Positions 15,389 to 27,400 are shown, numbered from the stretch's first letter. The stretch: 64,000 bases of DNA from Paenibacillus glucanolyticus NBRC 15330 (GCF_004000885.1 NZ_BIMC01000023.1:1-64000); one strand, 5' to 3'. The notes: a model not told the origin generated them from the sequence alone. Numbers and translations: made by a program.

Positions 15389-17303
15389 ATGAAATTTCGT
15401 TTCGCGGGTGCTGTATCGGATATACTGCCCGGTGCGCAGCTGCTGCTAGACGAACTTGGCGTAGAACTTGGGGAAGGCGGAGTCACGGTTGAGGTAGCAT
15501 TGTCCGAGGGCGAGCTTCAAGTCGGACGAGAACATACGCGAGCTTACATTCGTTACGGCAGAAAGCATCAATTCTTCCGGGGGCTCGGCTTGCTCATTCA
15601 ACTTAGCCGCCATAGCGATACGTTCCATCTTCAAGAGAACCAGCAATTTGACCAGATCGGCCCAATGTTTGACCTGTCCCGGAACGCCGTGCTCACGGTG
15701 GACAGCTTTAAACTCATGCTGAACAAGATGGCCTTGATGGGAATGAACAGCGTGATGTTATACATGGAGGATACCTACGAGATCGAAGGCGAGCCCTATT
15801 TCGGATACATGCGCGGCCGCTACACACAGGCGGAGCTAAAAGAAATTGACGATTATGCCGACCAGTTCGGCATTGAGGCTTTTCCAAGCATTCAAACCTT
15901 GGCGCACCTGGAGGAGTTTCTGAAATGGGAGCCCATCAAGCATTACCGTGATACAAAGGGTGCCCTGCTTGTTGGCGGCGAGCAAACGGATGCCCTGATT
16001 GAACGAATGATCGAGGCTGCAAGTGCCCCTTTTCGCAGCAAGAAAATTCATATTGGCATGGACGAAGCAGAGGAGCTTGGACGAGGCAAATATTTGGATC
16101 ACAACGGCTATGTGAGCCGCTTCGATATTATGATCGCATCTGGAGAAGGTTCTGGCAGCCGTTCGAAGGCGCGGCCTGAAACCGATGATGTGGAGCGACA
16201 TGTTCCTGAAGCTCGCTTCCGGAGGAGGCGGTGATGCGGCGTATTACGATAAGGAAGCCTCGATTCCGGAGGAAATGGCCCGCCAGATTCCGAAGGATGT
16301 GGACATGGTGTACTGGGACTATACCCATATGGAGCCGGAGGATTACGAAAAGGTGATTGCCAATCATCGGCCGCTCGGCTGCAATCTCGTGTTTGCGGGA
16401 GCAGTCTGGATTTTTAACACGTTCGGCGTAAACTACGGTCTGTCCCTGAACGCTTCCGATGTGGCGCTGCAAGTGTGCAAGCAGGAAGGGATCCGTGAGG
16501 TATACGCCACGATGTGGGGCGATGATGGCAACGAAGGAAATCCCTTTGCAGCCCTGCTTGGCCTCCAGCTCTATGCCGAGCATGCCTATTCGGAAGAGAA
16601 GCCTTCCCGGACGCAATTAGCGGAGCGGGTGAAGTTCTGTACGGGCATCGAGATGGAAACCTTCCTGCAACTGAAGGATCTGGACGAGATTCCCGGCCAG
16701 GAACCCAACAACGCCAAACAGAGCAATCCTTCGAAATTTCTGCTGTATCAGGACGTGCTTCTCGGGATGTTCGACAAGCAGATTGAAGGCCTGGATCTGG
16801 CGAACCACTATGCCGAGTTAGAGCAAAGCATACGCGGGAAACGCAACAGCCGCGCAGAGCTGGATTACCTCTTTGAAATGCCGGAGAAGCTGAGTGCTGT
16901 CCTCAAACGCAAGAGCGAGATCGGTATCCTGCTGAAACAAGCTTATGATGCCAAGGATAACGATACCCTAAGACATATGGCCAAGAACGTGCTGCCTGCC
17001 ATCTCCAGAGCTGTCCAGGAGCTGCGTCTCGCCCACCGTACGCAGTGGCACCGCATGTTTAAGCCCTTCGGCTGGGAGGTCATCGACATCCGCTATGGCG
17101 GCGTTATCACCCGCCTGGACACTGCGTCGTTCCGCATTCTGGAATACGCCGAGGGGCGAGTGGCACGAATCGAAGAACTCGAGCAGGAACGGCTCGTGTT
17201 CAGCACGACCCACCGCGGCAACCACAAGGGTGTCGGCTGGTGCAGCCATTATTACCGGATGGCTTCGCCGAACGTGTTCTACCATGTGCTGAATCCTTTT
17301 TAA
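15389..17303 (+). pseudogene. GH20 beta-N-acetylhexosaminidase, interrupted by a frameshift
   Basis: Exo-acting family 20 glycosidase removing terminal GlcNAc/GalNAc. The first frame (ATG 15389 after AGGGGG) carries the N-terminal alpha/beta domain and the start of the catalytic barrel, with the GH20 Asp-Glu dyad in HIGMDEAEELG. After residue about 247 (near 16131) this frame becomes nonsense and ends at 16234. The second frame continues the protein from about 16134 (SHLEKVLAAVRRRGLKPMMWSDMF) to 17303. Rejoined, the product would be about 637 aa with no signal peptide, so intracellular. The shift equals one extra base or two missing bases near 16131-16137. It may be a real inactivation or a sequence error. 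Confidence 0.8.
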
Positions 17304-17353
17304 GGGTCCAAGCTGCCTGAAATTGCAATACTTTTCACCAATACATCATGAAA

Positions 17354-17380
17354 AAGCCCCGGAGACCGGGGCTTTTTTGC
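17354..17380 (+). terminator. Bidirectional terminator between GH20 and sulfatase
   Basis: Stem AAGCCCCGG/CCGGGGCTT with an AGA loop, followed by T residues; A-rich on the other side, so it also serves the converging sulfatase gene. Confidence 0.85.
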
Positions 17381-17419
17381 ATAATCGCTAAGTCTTAGAT
17401 GATATGCCCTAATCCACGC

Positions 17420-18739
17420 TTAAGATCCTTGATTTTGCACTTCCTCATACCAGACTCGTACATCCCGGCTAAGGCGCTCCACGATCTCGGGATAACGGTC
17501 CGCCAGGTTGGATCGCTCTCCCGGATCCTTGGACAGATCGGACAGATGAACCTGATCCGGAACCACGCGATCGAAATCGAGTTTTCCGTTCAGCACCAGC
17601 TTCCAGTTGCCTTCCCGGACAGCCAGTTGACCTTGATACTCCCAGAACAATTGCTTATGCGGTGACGGCTTGCCCCTGAACAGCATCTCCTTCAGGCTGC
17701 TCCCATCCAGGGTAATCCCTTGAAGCGGTCCCGCCGCCAGATCGACGCCCGCCAGATCCAAGAAGGTCGGAACGATGTCCATCATGGCCGCGACCTCATC
17801 GCGCACTTGTCCGCCTTCCCATCCGTTCGGCCAGTTCAGTATGGCAGGTTCGCGGATTCCACCTTCGAACAGGCTTGCCTTATGCCCCCGAAAGATCCCC
17901 GCGCTCCCGCCGTAATAAATGTCTTCCGTCCCGTCCAGCCAGTTACGGCTCTCGGAAGACGGCCCATTATCGCTGGAGAAAAAGATGACCGTATCCTCAT
18001 AACAGCCGGCTTCCTTCAGCGCCTCCACAATCTCTCCGACGCCATCATCCACCGCCGCAATCATGGCGGCCATCACCTGCCGATCCCATGGCAAATGCGC
18101 AAACCGTTCCATGTATTCCTGCGGCGCATGCATCGGATAGTGGGGCGCATTGTACGACGCAAACAAGAAGAACGGAGTCTCCTGCTCCCGTGACCGCTTA
18201 ATGAAATCAACCGAGCGTTCTGTTATCAGTTCGGTCATATACCTGCCGTTCTCCCAAACCTCCGTTTCGTTTTCCCATAGATCATGCAGGGGATTGACGC
18301 CATGACCTTGCCCCCAATAAAAAATGTGCGAGTAAAAATCGACACAGCCTGCCTTAAATCCAAAGAACTCATCGAACCCATGCGCATTCGGGCTGGTTTC
18401 TTTGGACAGGCCCAAATGCCATTTTCCATAAAGTGCCGTCCTGTACCCGGCAGGCTTAAGCGCCTTGGCCAACGTCACCTCGGCGGCAGGCAGCCCATGG
18501 GAACCGCGCTTTGCCCCCAGGATTTCACCGACTCCCGCTCGGACCGGATATTTGCCTGTCAATAAAGAGGCTCGTGACGGAGAGCAGACAGGGGAATTCG
18601 AATACCAATTCGTAAAACGAACGCCTTCATCTGCCAATCCGTCCAGATGCGGGGTTCTCACGGAATCCGAACCATAACATCCAAGGTCCCCGTAGCCTAG
18701 GTCATCACAATAAACGACGACAAAATTCGGTTGTTTCAT
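17420..18739 (-). CDS. Sulfatase (Cys-type, formylglycine-dependent)
   Basis: About 439 aa alkaline-phosphatase-fold sulfatase that hydrolyses sulfate esters. The N-terminal metal site CDDLGYGDLGCYG and the C-x-P-S-R motif (CSPSRASLLTGKYP, Cys at about residue 52) are intact. The Cys must be oxidised to formylglycine by FGE or anSME, neither of which is in the window. GKWHLG and FSSDNGPSSES complete the active site. ATG 18739 was chosen because GAGGTG precedes it; the upstream ATG at 18778 lacks a ribosome site. No signal peptide is evident, so it probably acts in the cytosol. It is divergent from the AraC gene and convergent with the GH20 gene. Together they suggest use of sulfated amino-sugar glycans, which is inference. 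Confidence 0.9.
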   Translation of the reverse strand: MKQPNFVVVYCDDLGYGDLGCYGSDSVRTPHLDGLADEGVRFTNWYSNSPVCSPSRASLLTGKYPVRAGVGEILGAKRGSHGLPAAEVTLAKALKPAGYRTALYGKWHLGLSKETSPNAHGFDEFFGFKAGCVDFYSHIFYWGQGHGVNPLHDLWENETEVWENGRYMTELITERSVDFIKRSREQETPFFLFASYNAPHYPMHAPQEYMERFAHLPWDRQVMAAMIAAVDDGVGEIVEALKEAGCYEDTVIFFSSDNGPSSESRNWLDGTEDIYYGGSAGIFRGHKASLFEGGIREPAILNWPNGWEGGQVRDEVAAMMDIVPTFLDLAGVDLAAGPLQGITLDGSSLKEMLFRGKPSPHKQLFWEYQGQLAVREGNWKLVLNGKLDFDRVVPDQVHLSDLSKDPGERSNLADRYPEIVERLSRDVRVWYEEVQNQGS

Positions 18740-18832
18740 ATCTCCATTCACCTCGGCTATGCTCGACTTGTTCCTCATATCGTACCCTGTCGCGGATCAA
18801 CACGGAATGTCCAATCCTTGCAATCGTTATAC

Positions 18833-18847
18833 AATATGTTGCATATT
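18833..18847. promoter_or_regulatory. 15-nt palindrome in the sulfatase/araC divergent promoter region
   Basis: AATATGTTGCATATT is a perfect inverted repeat (6-bp arms, 3-nt centre) in the 159-nt region between the divergent sulfatase and AraC genes. It is a candidate operator. Confidence 0.35.
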
Positions 18848-18898
18848 AGCATTATCAAGCGAAGTGATCTTGTTTAGCTGGAAGGAGGGAGCAAAAGC

Positions 18899-19768
18899 AT
18901 GACAGTGAACCAACGGCCATCCCGAGAAGAATACTTTAACAACTCGGCTCACTTTGAGACCCAACTGGGATTATGGATATTCAAATCCGGATCCCACCCC
19001 TTTTTCACCGAAAAAGTCGGTCCCCGGTCCGTCGAATTTTATAGTATACATTTCGTTGCCAGCGGCAAGGTGCGGTTCGGATGGGACGGCAGCAGCGTCT
19101 CCCTCTCGGAAGGCGATCTGTTCTGCCTCTTCCCCGGCTCGGTCTATACGTATGTCAAGGACTGCGACGAGCCGTCTACCATGATCACCTGGACGGCCTT
19201 TATGGGCGAGTTGATGCCGTCCATATTGAAGCATGTCGATTTATGTCCGGAACGGCCCTATCGTCAAAATGCCTTCAGGGACGATGCCTTGGCTGTCATC
19301 AAGGAAATTCAGGGATTGCTCCGGCAGCCCCAACAGGATCACAGCCTTCAGCTGATGTCGCTGGGCTTCCAATTGATCCACAGCATCGATCCGAACCGGA
19401 ACCAGCGACATCCGGCTTCTTCGTCTGCTTCCGATTGGCTCGAATCCGTTCCCGGGTATATGAAGCTTTATTGCACAGAGAACCTATCTGTGGAGGAGCT
19501 TGCTGCGTGGGCCGGTGTGCATCGCAGTCATTTCACCCGTGCGTTTACCCGCCGATATGGTATCTCTCCGTCCCGCTACATGCAGCAGCTCATTATGGAG
19601 AAAGCGACCCGCCTGTTATCCGCTGAGGGAACCAGCATCACGCATACCGCTTTATCTCTGGGGTATTCGGATTTGTTTACATTCTCCCGCGCCTTTACCC
19701 GGTATTTTGGTATGACGCCGAGTGCATTCGTAAAAGGTCATCGCTCTTCATCGACGGCACGCGAATAA
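18899..19768 (+). CDS. AraC-family transcriptional regulator
   Basis: 289 aa. The N-terminal cupin-like sensor domain (about 20-120, VSLSEGDLFCLFPGSVYTY) is of the AraC_binding type. The C-terminal double helix-turn-helix (about 190-285) includes LSVEELAAWAGVHRSHFTRAFTRRYGISPSRY and the second-helix signature ALSLGYSDLFTFSRAFTRYFGMTPSAF. ATG 18899 follows GGAAGGAGGG. It is divergently placed to the sulfatase and is the likely local activator of the sulfatase and perhaps of the GH20 gene; this is inferred from neighbourhood. Confidence 0.9.
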   Translation: MTVNQRPSREEYFNNSAHFETQLGLWIFKSGSHPFFTEKVGPRSVEFYSIHFVASGKVRFGWDGSSVSLSEGDLFCLFPGSVYTYVKDCDEPSTMITWTAFMGELMPSILKHVDLCPERPYRQNAFRDDALAVIKEIQGLLRQPQQDHSLQLMSLGFQLIHSIDPNRNQRHPASSSASDWLESVPGYMKLYCTENLSVEELAAWAGVHRSHFTRAFTRRYGISPSRYMQQLIMEKATRLLSAEGTSITHTALSLGYSDLFTFSRAFTRYFGMTPSAFVKGHRSSSTARE

Positions 19769-19796
19769 GAAGAAGCCATTGCGCTGAACAAACGCC

Positions 19797-20783
19797 CTAC
19801 TCTTCCATCCGTTCCCACAGCGCCGTGAAAGCCTCGGCATCCAATTGAAAGAATACAGGAGCGTTTGCGTATCTTACATATTCCCCGTCTCTGAACAATC
19901 TTAACTGGACTTCCGTTCCGTCCTGGAGCTTAATATACAGAAATTTCTGTTCTCCCGATCCGGTCTCGTAGATCCCTTGCTCGAATAGAGGATCGGCCGC
20001 AATCGGCTTCGCCTCATACAAGGCCTCGACGAAGGCTTGCACCTCCGACTCGCCGGAAAAATCGTGCAGCTTGTTCTCCCCCATGTTCCAGCTATCAAAA
20101 TCCTGCCATTTTACCGATGTCATTCGATCCCTTAAATTCAGCTTGCCTATCAAGTCCTCGCCCTTGGTCACCGTAATCCCATTCAAATGCTCATACAGTT
20201 CAGCGTAGATCTCCCCATCATGCTCTACATAGGACATGATTCTAAAATCCAAGTCATACCCTTTTACCGAGTAAATGTCCATTTCTCCTATTGTTGAAGC
20301 GAGTTCCGTATAATCGTCGGGGGAACTCCATTCCGTAATGCCCGATTGGGACCGTCCCAGCTTGTCGCCCCGCAGCTGCTTGGCGGTTTCCGGCGATATT
20401 CGCGTGCCGGTTTGGGTGTAGATATTGCCCTGGTATACAACCAAACCGATCATGTCGGCTTCGACGTTGCTCTCGCCCGGAAGCTCAATCTTCGGAATGA
20501 TCACCGGATCATGACCGACCTTAGCGATCGGTGTCGTGTTCTCTCCGGTCCCGGGAGTCACCGGGGTATTGCTGACAACTGGAGCATCTTCTCCATTCAA
20601 CATGAGCGAAATAACCAACACCACACCCAGCATGACAGCCGCACTAACACCAGCCATCCCCATCCGGTTCCTTCTTGGCGTTTGGCGCCCATTCTGTTTC
20701 ATTCCATTCATAAGCCGCTCCTCCAATCCTTGGTCAGGTTCTATTTGATCTATCAATTGGTTATAGTCATTCCGATTCATCAA
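19797..20783 (-). CDS. Putative membrane-anchored anti-sigma factor (ECF partner)
   Basis: 328 aa. A short cytoplasmic N-terminus (DYNQLIDQIEPDQGLEERLMNGM) is followed by one transmembrane helix at about 43-62 (GVSAAVMLGVVLVISLML) and a large extracellular part rich in beta structure. The start overlaps the sigma factor stop by 4 nt (ATGA), so the two are translationally coupled. Such pairing is typical of ECF sigma/anti-sigma modules. No zinc-binding HxxxCxxC motif was seen, so this would be a non-ZAS type. The extracellular sensor domain was not recognised. Confidence 0.65.
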   Translation of the reverse strand: MMNRNDYNQLIDQIEPDQGLEERLMNGMKQNGRQTPRRNRMGMAGVSAAVMLGVVLVISLMLNGEDAPVVSNTPVTPGTGENTTPIAKVGHDPVIIPKIELPGESNVEADMIGLVVYQGNIYTQTGTRISPETAKQLRGDKLGRSQSGITEWSSPDDYTELASTIGEMDIYSVKGYDLDFRIMSYVEHDGEIYAELYEHLNGITVTKGEDLIGKLNLRDRMTSVKWQDFDSWNMGENKLHDFSGESEVQAFVEALYEAKPIAADPLFEQGIYETGSGEQKFLYIKLQDGTEVQLRLFRDGEYVRYANAPVFFQLDAEAFTALWERMEE

Positions 20784-21268
20784 TCGTCCTCTCCTTCCAA
20801 GTCCATTCGCAGCAGCTTCCTGCCGCGCTGAAGGCGCATCTTGACCGCGGATTCGTTAATCTGCAATATCCCGGCAATCTCCTTAACAGAATAATCCTCG
20901 TAATAAAACAGGTGGATGACCGACTTATATTTGAACGGCAAACTCATGACATGGTCCATCAGCATCCGTTCAGATGGCTCAGCAAAATAATCGTTCATAT
21001 GCTCCATTTTGGTTACCCGCCTGCGCCACAGGCTTCCTTGCATGTTCTTGCAATAGTTGGTTATCACCCGAATCAGCCAAGCCTTCTTATGCTCCTGGTC
21101 GCTGAATTCAGGCGCTTTATGCATCAATTTGATGAATGTTTCCTGAATAGCTTCTTCTACATCCTGTTTGTTCCCAAGGTACACCATCGCTATTTTAAAA
21201 AGCATATTGCCATATAATTCATAGGTTTCCGTAAAATCTCCGCCCGGCCGGAGCGAATCCATCTGCAT
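20780..21268 (-). CDS. RNA polymerase ECF sigma factor
   Basis: 162 aa from ATG 21268, which follows AAGGAGGTCTACACGCG; an earlier GTG at 21298 lies before this ribosome site and was rejected. Region 2 (ELYGNMLFKIAMVYLGNKQDVEEAIQETFIKLMHK) and region 4 (SLPFKYKSVIHLFYYEDYSVKEIAGILQINESAVKMRLQRGRKLLR) are canonical for sigma-70 group 4. It is coupled to the following membrane protein, its presumed antagonist. A possible autoregulatory promoter (AAC, 17 nt, CGTCC) lies upstream but is weak. Confidence 0.93.
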   Translation of the reverse strand: MQMDSLRPGGDFTETYELYGNMLFKIAMVYLGNKQDVEEAIQETFIKLMHKAPEFSDQEHKKAWLIRVITNYCKNMQGSLWRRRVTKMEHMNDYFAEPSERMLMDHVMSLPFKYKSVIHLFYYEDYSVKEIAGILQINESAVKMRLQRGRKLLRMDLEGEDD

Positions 21269-21344
21269 CGCGTGTAGACCTCCTTTTACCCTTAACACAG
21301 TTATGGACGTGGATCGGTCACATTTTGTTTTTGCTTTTACGAAC

Positions 21345-21380
21345 TAAAAAAAAGAGCTGCCCCTGAGGGGCAGCTCTTTC
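21345..21380 (-). terminator. Terminator of the SLH nuclease/nucleotidase gene
   Basis: Perfect 10-bp stem GAGCTGCCCC/GGGGCAGCTC with a TGA loop, followed on the minus strand by a run of T residues. Confidence 0.9.
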
Positions 21381-21461
21381 TCGCCAACCAATATCTCCGC
21401 TTATTGGAACACGAACACTGATGTGAACATCCAATCTCCATAAGCCGCATGCACTGCATGT

Positions 21462-24400
21462 TTATTTTACATACGTCAAATCCTGAATCATGCGATGAAG
21501 CACAGCGGCGCTTTCGGCTCGGGTTGCGCTGGACTGAGGATTGAAGCGCAGCTTCGGATCCCCGTTCAGAATACCAAGACCCGCCAATTCATATACAGCT
21601 GCCTGCGACCATGCGCTGATCGAGGACGCGTCGGCGAATTGGGCTTTTGCCGCGTCTGCCTGATGGTATCCGGCATAGTCCATAGCTTTGTATACCATCA
21701 GCGCCATCTGTTCGCGTGTAATGTCCCGATTCGGCTTAAAGTTGCCGTCCAAATATCCGGTTATGATGCCGGCATCGGCTGCCGCCTGGATCTCACCGGC
21801 ATACCAGTCGGATAACGCAATATCCTGGAAAGCCACTGCCTTAGCGTCGGCCGTGAGGCCCAGCGCCCGGACTACCAGTGCCGCGAATTCGGCTCGGGTT
21901 ATCGGAGCATTCGGAACAAAGTTCTGCTCTGAACGTCCGGTCACGATCATGTTGGCTGCAAGGGATTCAACGTCTCCCTTGGACCAATGTGTCCCCATGT
22001 CCTGGAACGTTACCGGGTTCAGAAGAACCAGGTACGTGCTGTTCGTTTGACTGTAGATATCGATTCGTTGACCATTCACCTTGAACGGCACCGGCGTGTA
22101 TCCACTGCCTGTTCCGTCAACCCGAACAACCGCAATTTCGGAGGAACGATAGGTCTTGGCAACATTCAGGGACCGCTTCACATACGATTGGAACTTATCC
22201 AGCGTGATGGTTTTGCCGCTGCCGGACGTTGCGGTTACCGTGTAGCTTACGGCTTGCAGCCCATTATGTCCTTTGGAGGCTGCCGATTTAAGAGCATTCG
22301 AATCCACGGCAAGTTGAATGACCAGCTGGATACTGTTTATATCCGATCCAGCTTGAGTTGCCAGAGCCTGCAGGTTGATCTCCCGCTTCGGAAGCTCGTA
22401 GCTTCCGTATGGAGTGACCACGTTCAGCACTTGAGCGCTTGATTGATCAAGCCATGCCCGCAGCGCTTCATTCTCAATCGTAATGGATGAAGACTCTATA
22501 GGCTGCGCACTTGTAACCTCAATGGTGACTTTCCCGTCTGAAGGCAGCTTCAACGCTTCCTTCATAGCCGCTCCGGTTACGGAGCCTGCTGCCGCGCCAT
22601 TTTCCACTTTAACCGGAACCTTCACCTTGCCTGCTTCCGCCGGTGGCGTCGTGCCAGGGTTTGTAGGATTCACTGGAGGCGTCGTTGGTCCTGGAGTTCC
22701 AGGCGTGCCCGGGTTCCCAGGGTTGCCTGTCCCAGGCTCTCCTGGCCCGCCAGGAAGCGGCGCTCCTTTCAGGTCTGTAATCCGACCCTCGACGGCCGAG
22801 GTCTTGTCCGTGATGGTGCCTACTTTTTTCACGTAATTCGAGAATACCTCATAGTCAGGCATATAGAGCAGGTTCACGCGCCCTTCCAAATATGCCTTTT
22901 CGAGCGAAGCGTAGAAATCGCCGCCCTTAGCGGTAAATGCATTTGTCGCTACCTCATATGATTTGTTCATATCAATCGGCTCGTAGCCGTTCTTGCCTTT
23001 CACCTCGATACGCAGTACGCGCGATCCAACCGGTTTGGTTGAATCGTAGATAAACTTCATGCCCGCAATATGCGGGAAGCGTCCATCCTCGGCCGGGGTT
23101 TTGGAAACCCCGTTCTCCATCGCTTCTTTAATCTCGGAGCCCGTCAGCGTGATGGTGACGAGATCATTGTTAAACGGCAGGACGGTCATTACGTCACCCA
23201 TCGTAACTTTACCGGCTCCAATCGAATCGCGAATTCCGCCGCCATTCTGCAAGGCAATGACCGCATTCGTTCCGGCTGTTTGCGCCGCATTCAGCATTCC
23301 GTCCGCGATGAGATTTCCGAGATTCGTTTCCTTCGTGCGCACATCGGCGCGGACGCCGTTCAGTTTCACTTCCGTTGTACCAACCTCGGTTTGTTTTAAC
23401 TGATCTACGCCAGGTTTGTACTTGGCATTCAAAATGGCAAGTGCTTCTGTATCCGGCTGAATGACATACTCGCCTTTGCTGTTTTTCTCGTCAACCGAAA
23501 TGAGGCGGCTGTTCCACTCCTGCAGAACGCCCTCGTTGTCAAATACGACCTCCAGCTGGCCTAAGAATTGGCCTTTTTCACCTGTCTGCACGATCAGTTT
23601 CGGCTCGCTGTCCGAACGGTCTACAACCGCCTGATCCAGCTTGGTATGACTATGACCGCCCACGATGATGTCGATGCCTTCAACTTGCTTCGCCAGGTTG
23701 ACATCCACGTCATAACCGAGGTGCGACAGCACAACGATTTTGTTGATGCCTTCATTCTTCAGCATCGCGACGGTGTCTTTTGCCTTTTGCACCGCATCAT
23801 CAAAGGTAACATCTCCAGGGGAAGCGATGTTTGCCGTGTCTTCGGTCGTAAGACCGATCAAGCCGACCTGCTCACCGTCTACCTCCATGATGATGGCCGG
23901 GTAGATGGTTGCATCCTTGGCATCCCGGGCTACTTCATTCTTGAACTTTTGGCTTAATATAGCATCGGCTGAGAAATTCACGTTCGATGAAACAAACGGG
24001 AACTTCGCATGCTCAATGAAATCATTCAGTACTTCGGATCCTTTATCGAATTCATGATTCCCGAAGGTCATAGCATCATATTGAACCATATTCATGAACT
24101 CCAGATCCGCAAGTCCCAAGTATTGGTTGAAATAGAGTGTGCCGGAGAATACATCCCCCGCATCCACGAGCAGTGGATTGACCGCATGCGCTCTCGCCTC
24201 TTTAATTGCCGTTACCCGGCGAGCAACGTTGTTCGGAGAGCTTGTGGTATCCAGATTGGCATGCGTGTCATTGGTATGCAGGATCGTAAGCGGGAACCCG
24301 TTAGCGGCCTCTCCTTGCAAATCGATCTGCGCGACAACCGGATCATGATCCGATACGCGGCCCTTAGAAGCCGGGAAATCGGCGTTCAGGTGCACTACAT

Positions 24401-27400
24401 CGACTTGCGTAGAACGGGTCAGGTTCTTGCTGACCAGAATATGATCCAGCACCTGCGAATTTCCGTCATACGTGTACGTATACTGCTCTTTCAGCGGCAG
24501 CGTATCAATCAGGTTATCTAATTCATTCCCTTTCAATATCGTTGCCGTCTGCGTAAATTGGAAATCATTCAAATCGCCCAGAACAACAACGTTTGCGTCC
24601 GGATTTGCGGTTACCACGCTCTTAACAAATCCGTTAACGACAGCCGCGATCTGATGGCGCTGCGTTTCGCTGGAAAGAACCGGCGGCTGCGTATTTCCGA
24701 ATGGTCCCTGGTCCCCGGATTTCGAGTTAAAATGATTCGCAATCACAATCACTTTCTCGCCCCGGAATTCAAACTGCGCGGCCAGCGGCTTGCGTGAGGC
24801 ATTAAATGCAGGATTCTGCGGATCAATTCTGCCTGGATTATAGGTCAGCTGATCCTTAGCTGCATCATAGGCCACGAAATCCGTGGAAGAGCCTTTTTTG
24901 TTGTTTACACTGTCCGATAATTGAACACGGTCCGGGTTGTAGAGGAATCCGACACGAATGTTGGCTCCCGGCGCTCCCCCGTCATTATTATTAACCGGAT
25001 CAATGTCGGTAAAGCTGTAGGTTGGGCCTCCCGCTGCCTTAATGGCTTTAATCAGAGCATCGTAGCTTAAGTCTGCTGCGGTGGTTCCATTGTTCTGCTC
25101 ACCGTTGTTGTCCTGCACTTCTACAAGCCCGATAATATCCGGGGACTTGATGCTGCTAACAATCGACTCGGCCAGCTTGTTGATTTTGCTGGAGCCTACG
25201 CCCGGATAGAAGTTCTCGATATTATATGTCGCCACCCGAAGCTGCTCGGCATTCACATCAATGGTGGATACCTCTTGTTGAAATGGGCTGCTGTTAATTG
25301 CAGGCAATTCGCCTTTGCCCGGAATCACCTTGAAATTGCCGCTGTTGTATCCGATCACACCGATCACATCATCAGCAAACGTATCCCCGGTGCTTACTTC
25401 CTGTCCTGGATTGCCATAGGCAATAATAAGGCGCTGCGGATTGAAATTCCCTTGTTCTTTCAGAACGAGACCGCCAGCCGGCGTAATCACATCTGCTATA
25501 TGATTTTCCACGCGGGTCGCGATATTGTACGTTCCGCTGCTTGTCCAGTACGGACTAATGATGGTTGGCTGCGGAAGTCTGACCCGCATACCCTCCAGGG
25601 ACTCATAGAAATCGATAGCGTCTTCCTGCGGCTCGAATGCTGTCATCCCGTCGTTATCGATAATGGCAGCCGGAATCGGACGTCCACCCTTACCTAAAGT
25701 AACAGGCTCCGGCAGTGGTTGACCCTGATCTAGATTCTTCAAAGATTGCAGCTCAATTTGAGTCGATGTCAGATTGCTTGAGCTTCCTTCGTTAAATTCG
25801 GCCACTTTACCGGTGACGCTGACCAAATCTCCGATCTGAGGCCGGCTTGGATCCGTAGAATACACAAAGATCGCATCAGAGGTATTCGGATTGGAATCCG
25901 GCTTCGGATCCTGAATATAAAAACCTTTGATGTTGCCGTTAGAGAAAGTATAGCCGTACTGCGTGACAACACCCTCGATATCTTTTACGGTTTGACCGTT
26001 GTAAGGCGAGGCATGGGTTTCCCCCTGAATGTCCGCAATGCGCGGCTGCTGTGTAGCCTTGTAGGCAAATTCGTATACCTTGCTTACATCCACACCAGAA
26101 ACAACAATCGCTTTGATAGTCGTATCACGGTCAATTGGAATTGGCGAGCTGTACTGCGTGCTGGATGTCGTCGGAACCGATCCGTCCAGCGTATAATAAA
26201 TGTTTGCACCTTGCGTAGGGCTGGACAGCGTTACCTTTCCGCCGGTAACAATCGGTCCGGCACCCGGGCTCGCCATCACAGAGAATAACTCTTCGATTAA
26301 GGCATCCTCACCCAGGGGGATCAGTTCATAAATACTTCCGAACTGCTTCACCACACCCGTAACGAGGCTGAACGATTTAACTGTCTTCAGCTTGGACAAG
26401 CCGGAATAGATAATGAATTCATGCCCGCCCTGTTCGGCTGTATACTCACCCGGCTTGTTCTCCGACTTGATGGTTACATCCTCCAGGGAGACGAGCCTTG
26501 CTTCGTATGTCTCTCCTGTAGCTGGAGACAGGTCAGCCCCGGTGATTGGGAGAGCCTGCGGCAATCCCACTTGGGTGCCCGTTACGCTGTTCGGCAGCAA
26601 GGCGTGTGGTTTGATCTCCTGAAGATTGTTGTAAATCTCCATCACGCCTGCCACACTGACCCGGTCGCCAACACCAGCATTCAGCGGGTAGTCATAAAGC
26701 ACGATACCGGCCGCGTCGTCTTGAATATAGGTTTCTCTGCCTTCAATATGCGTAATGATGCCTTCCGTCCACACATGCTCGCCTTTTGCCTTGCTGCGGG
26801 CTTCCGTAACGGATTTCTGCGTTAAAACATCGTATTGGAACGAGGTTACCGGTCCATCCGGCTGGCCGTCCTGGGCTGCGTACGCATCCACTCGTGTTGG
26901 CTCGTTGATCACAATTGGGTTATTGATGAGCTGGAAGCCGGACCCATTCCCGCCGGACAAGTACACATCCGCATAGACGGAAGCTCCCACCGTAGGAGGA
27001 CTTAGCGTAATCTCCGTTCCGGCTGGCCAAGCATTCGGTCCTGGATTAGCCGTTACCAGGCCAAGTCCATTCCCCGGATTGACCGGTGTTGCAGGAGCTG
27101 CACTGTTACGCGGATCCGGCGTCGCAACGATAAAATCCGCTGCATTGTTATCCGTATCAAGACCACGATCCGATTGACCAGTGGTCAATTCTTTGCGAAT
27201 TGCTGCCGTGCCGTTGGACAAAACTGCCGTTGGATTCGTTTCAGATTCTATTGCAGTTGATCCATAACCAATGAGATCGATACGATCTCCCGCCGCATTC
27301 ACCAGATCCACGATTCCGTTGCTGCCGCTTAAATTAAGCGATCCTAGAACATCGGGTGTCGGCAGAGCATTCCCTGTTGTGCCACCACTCTGTTGGACTA

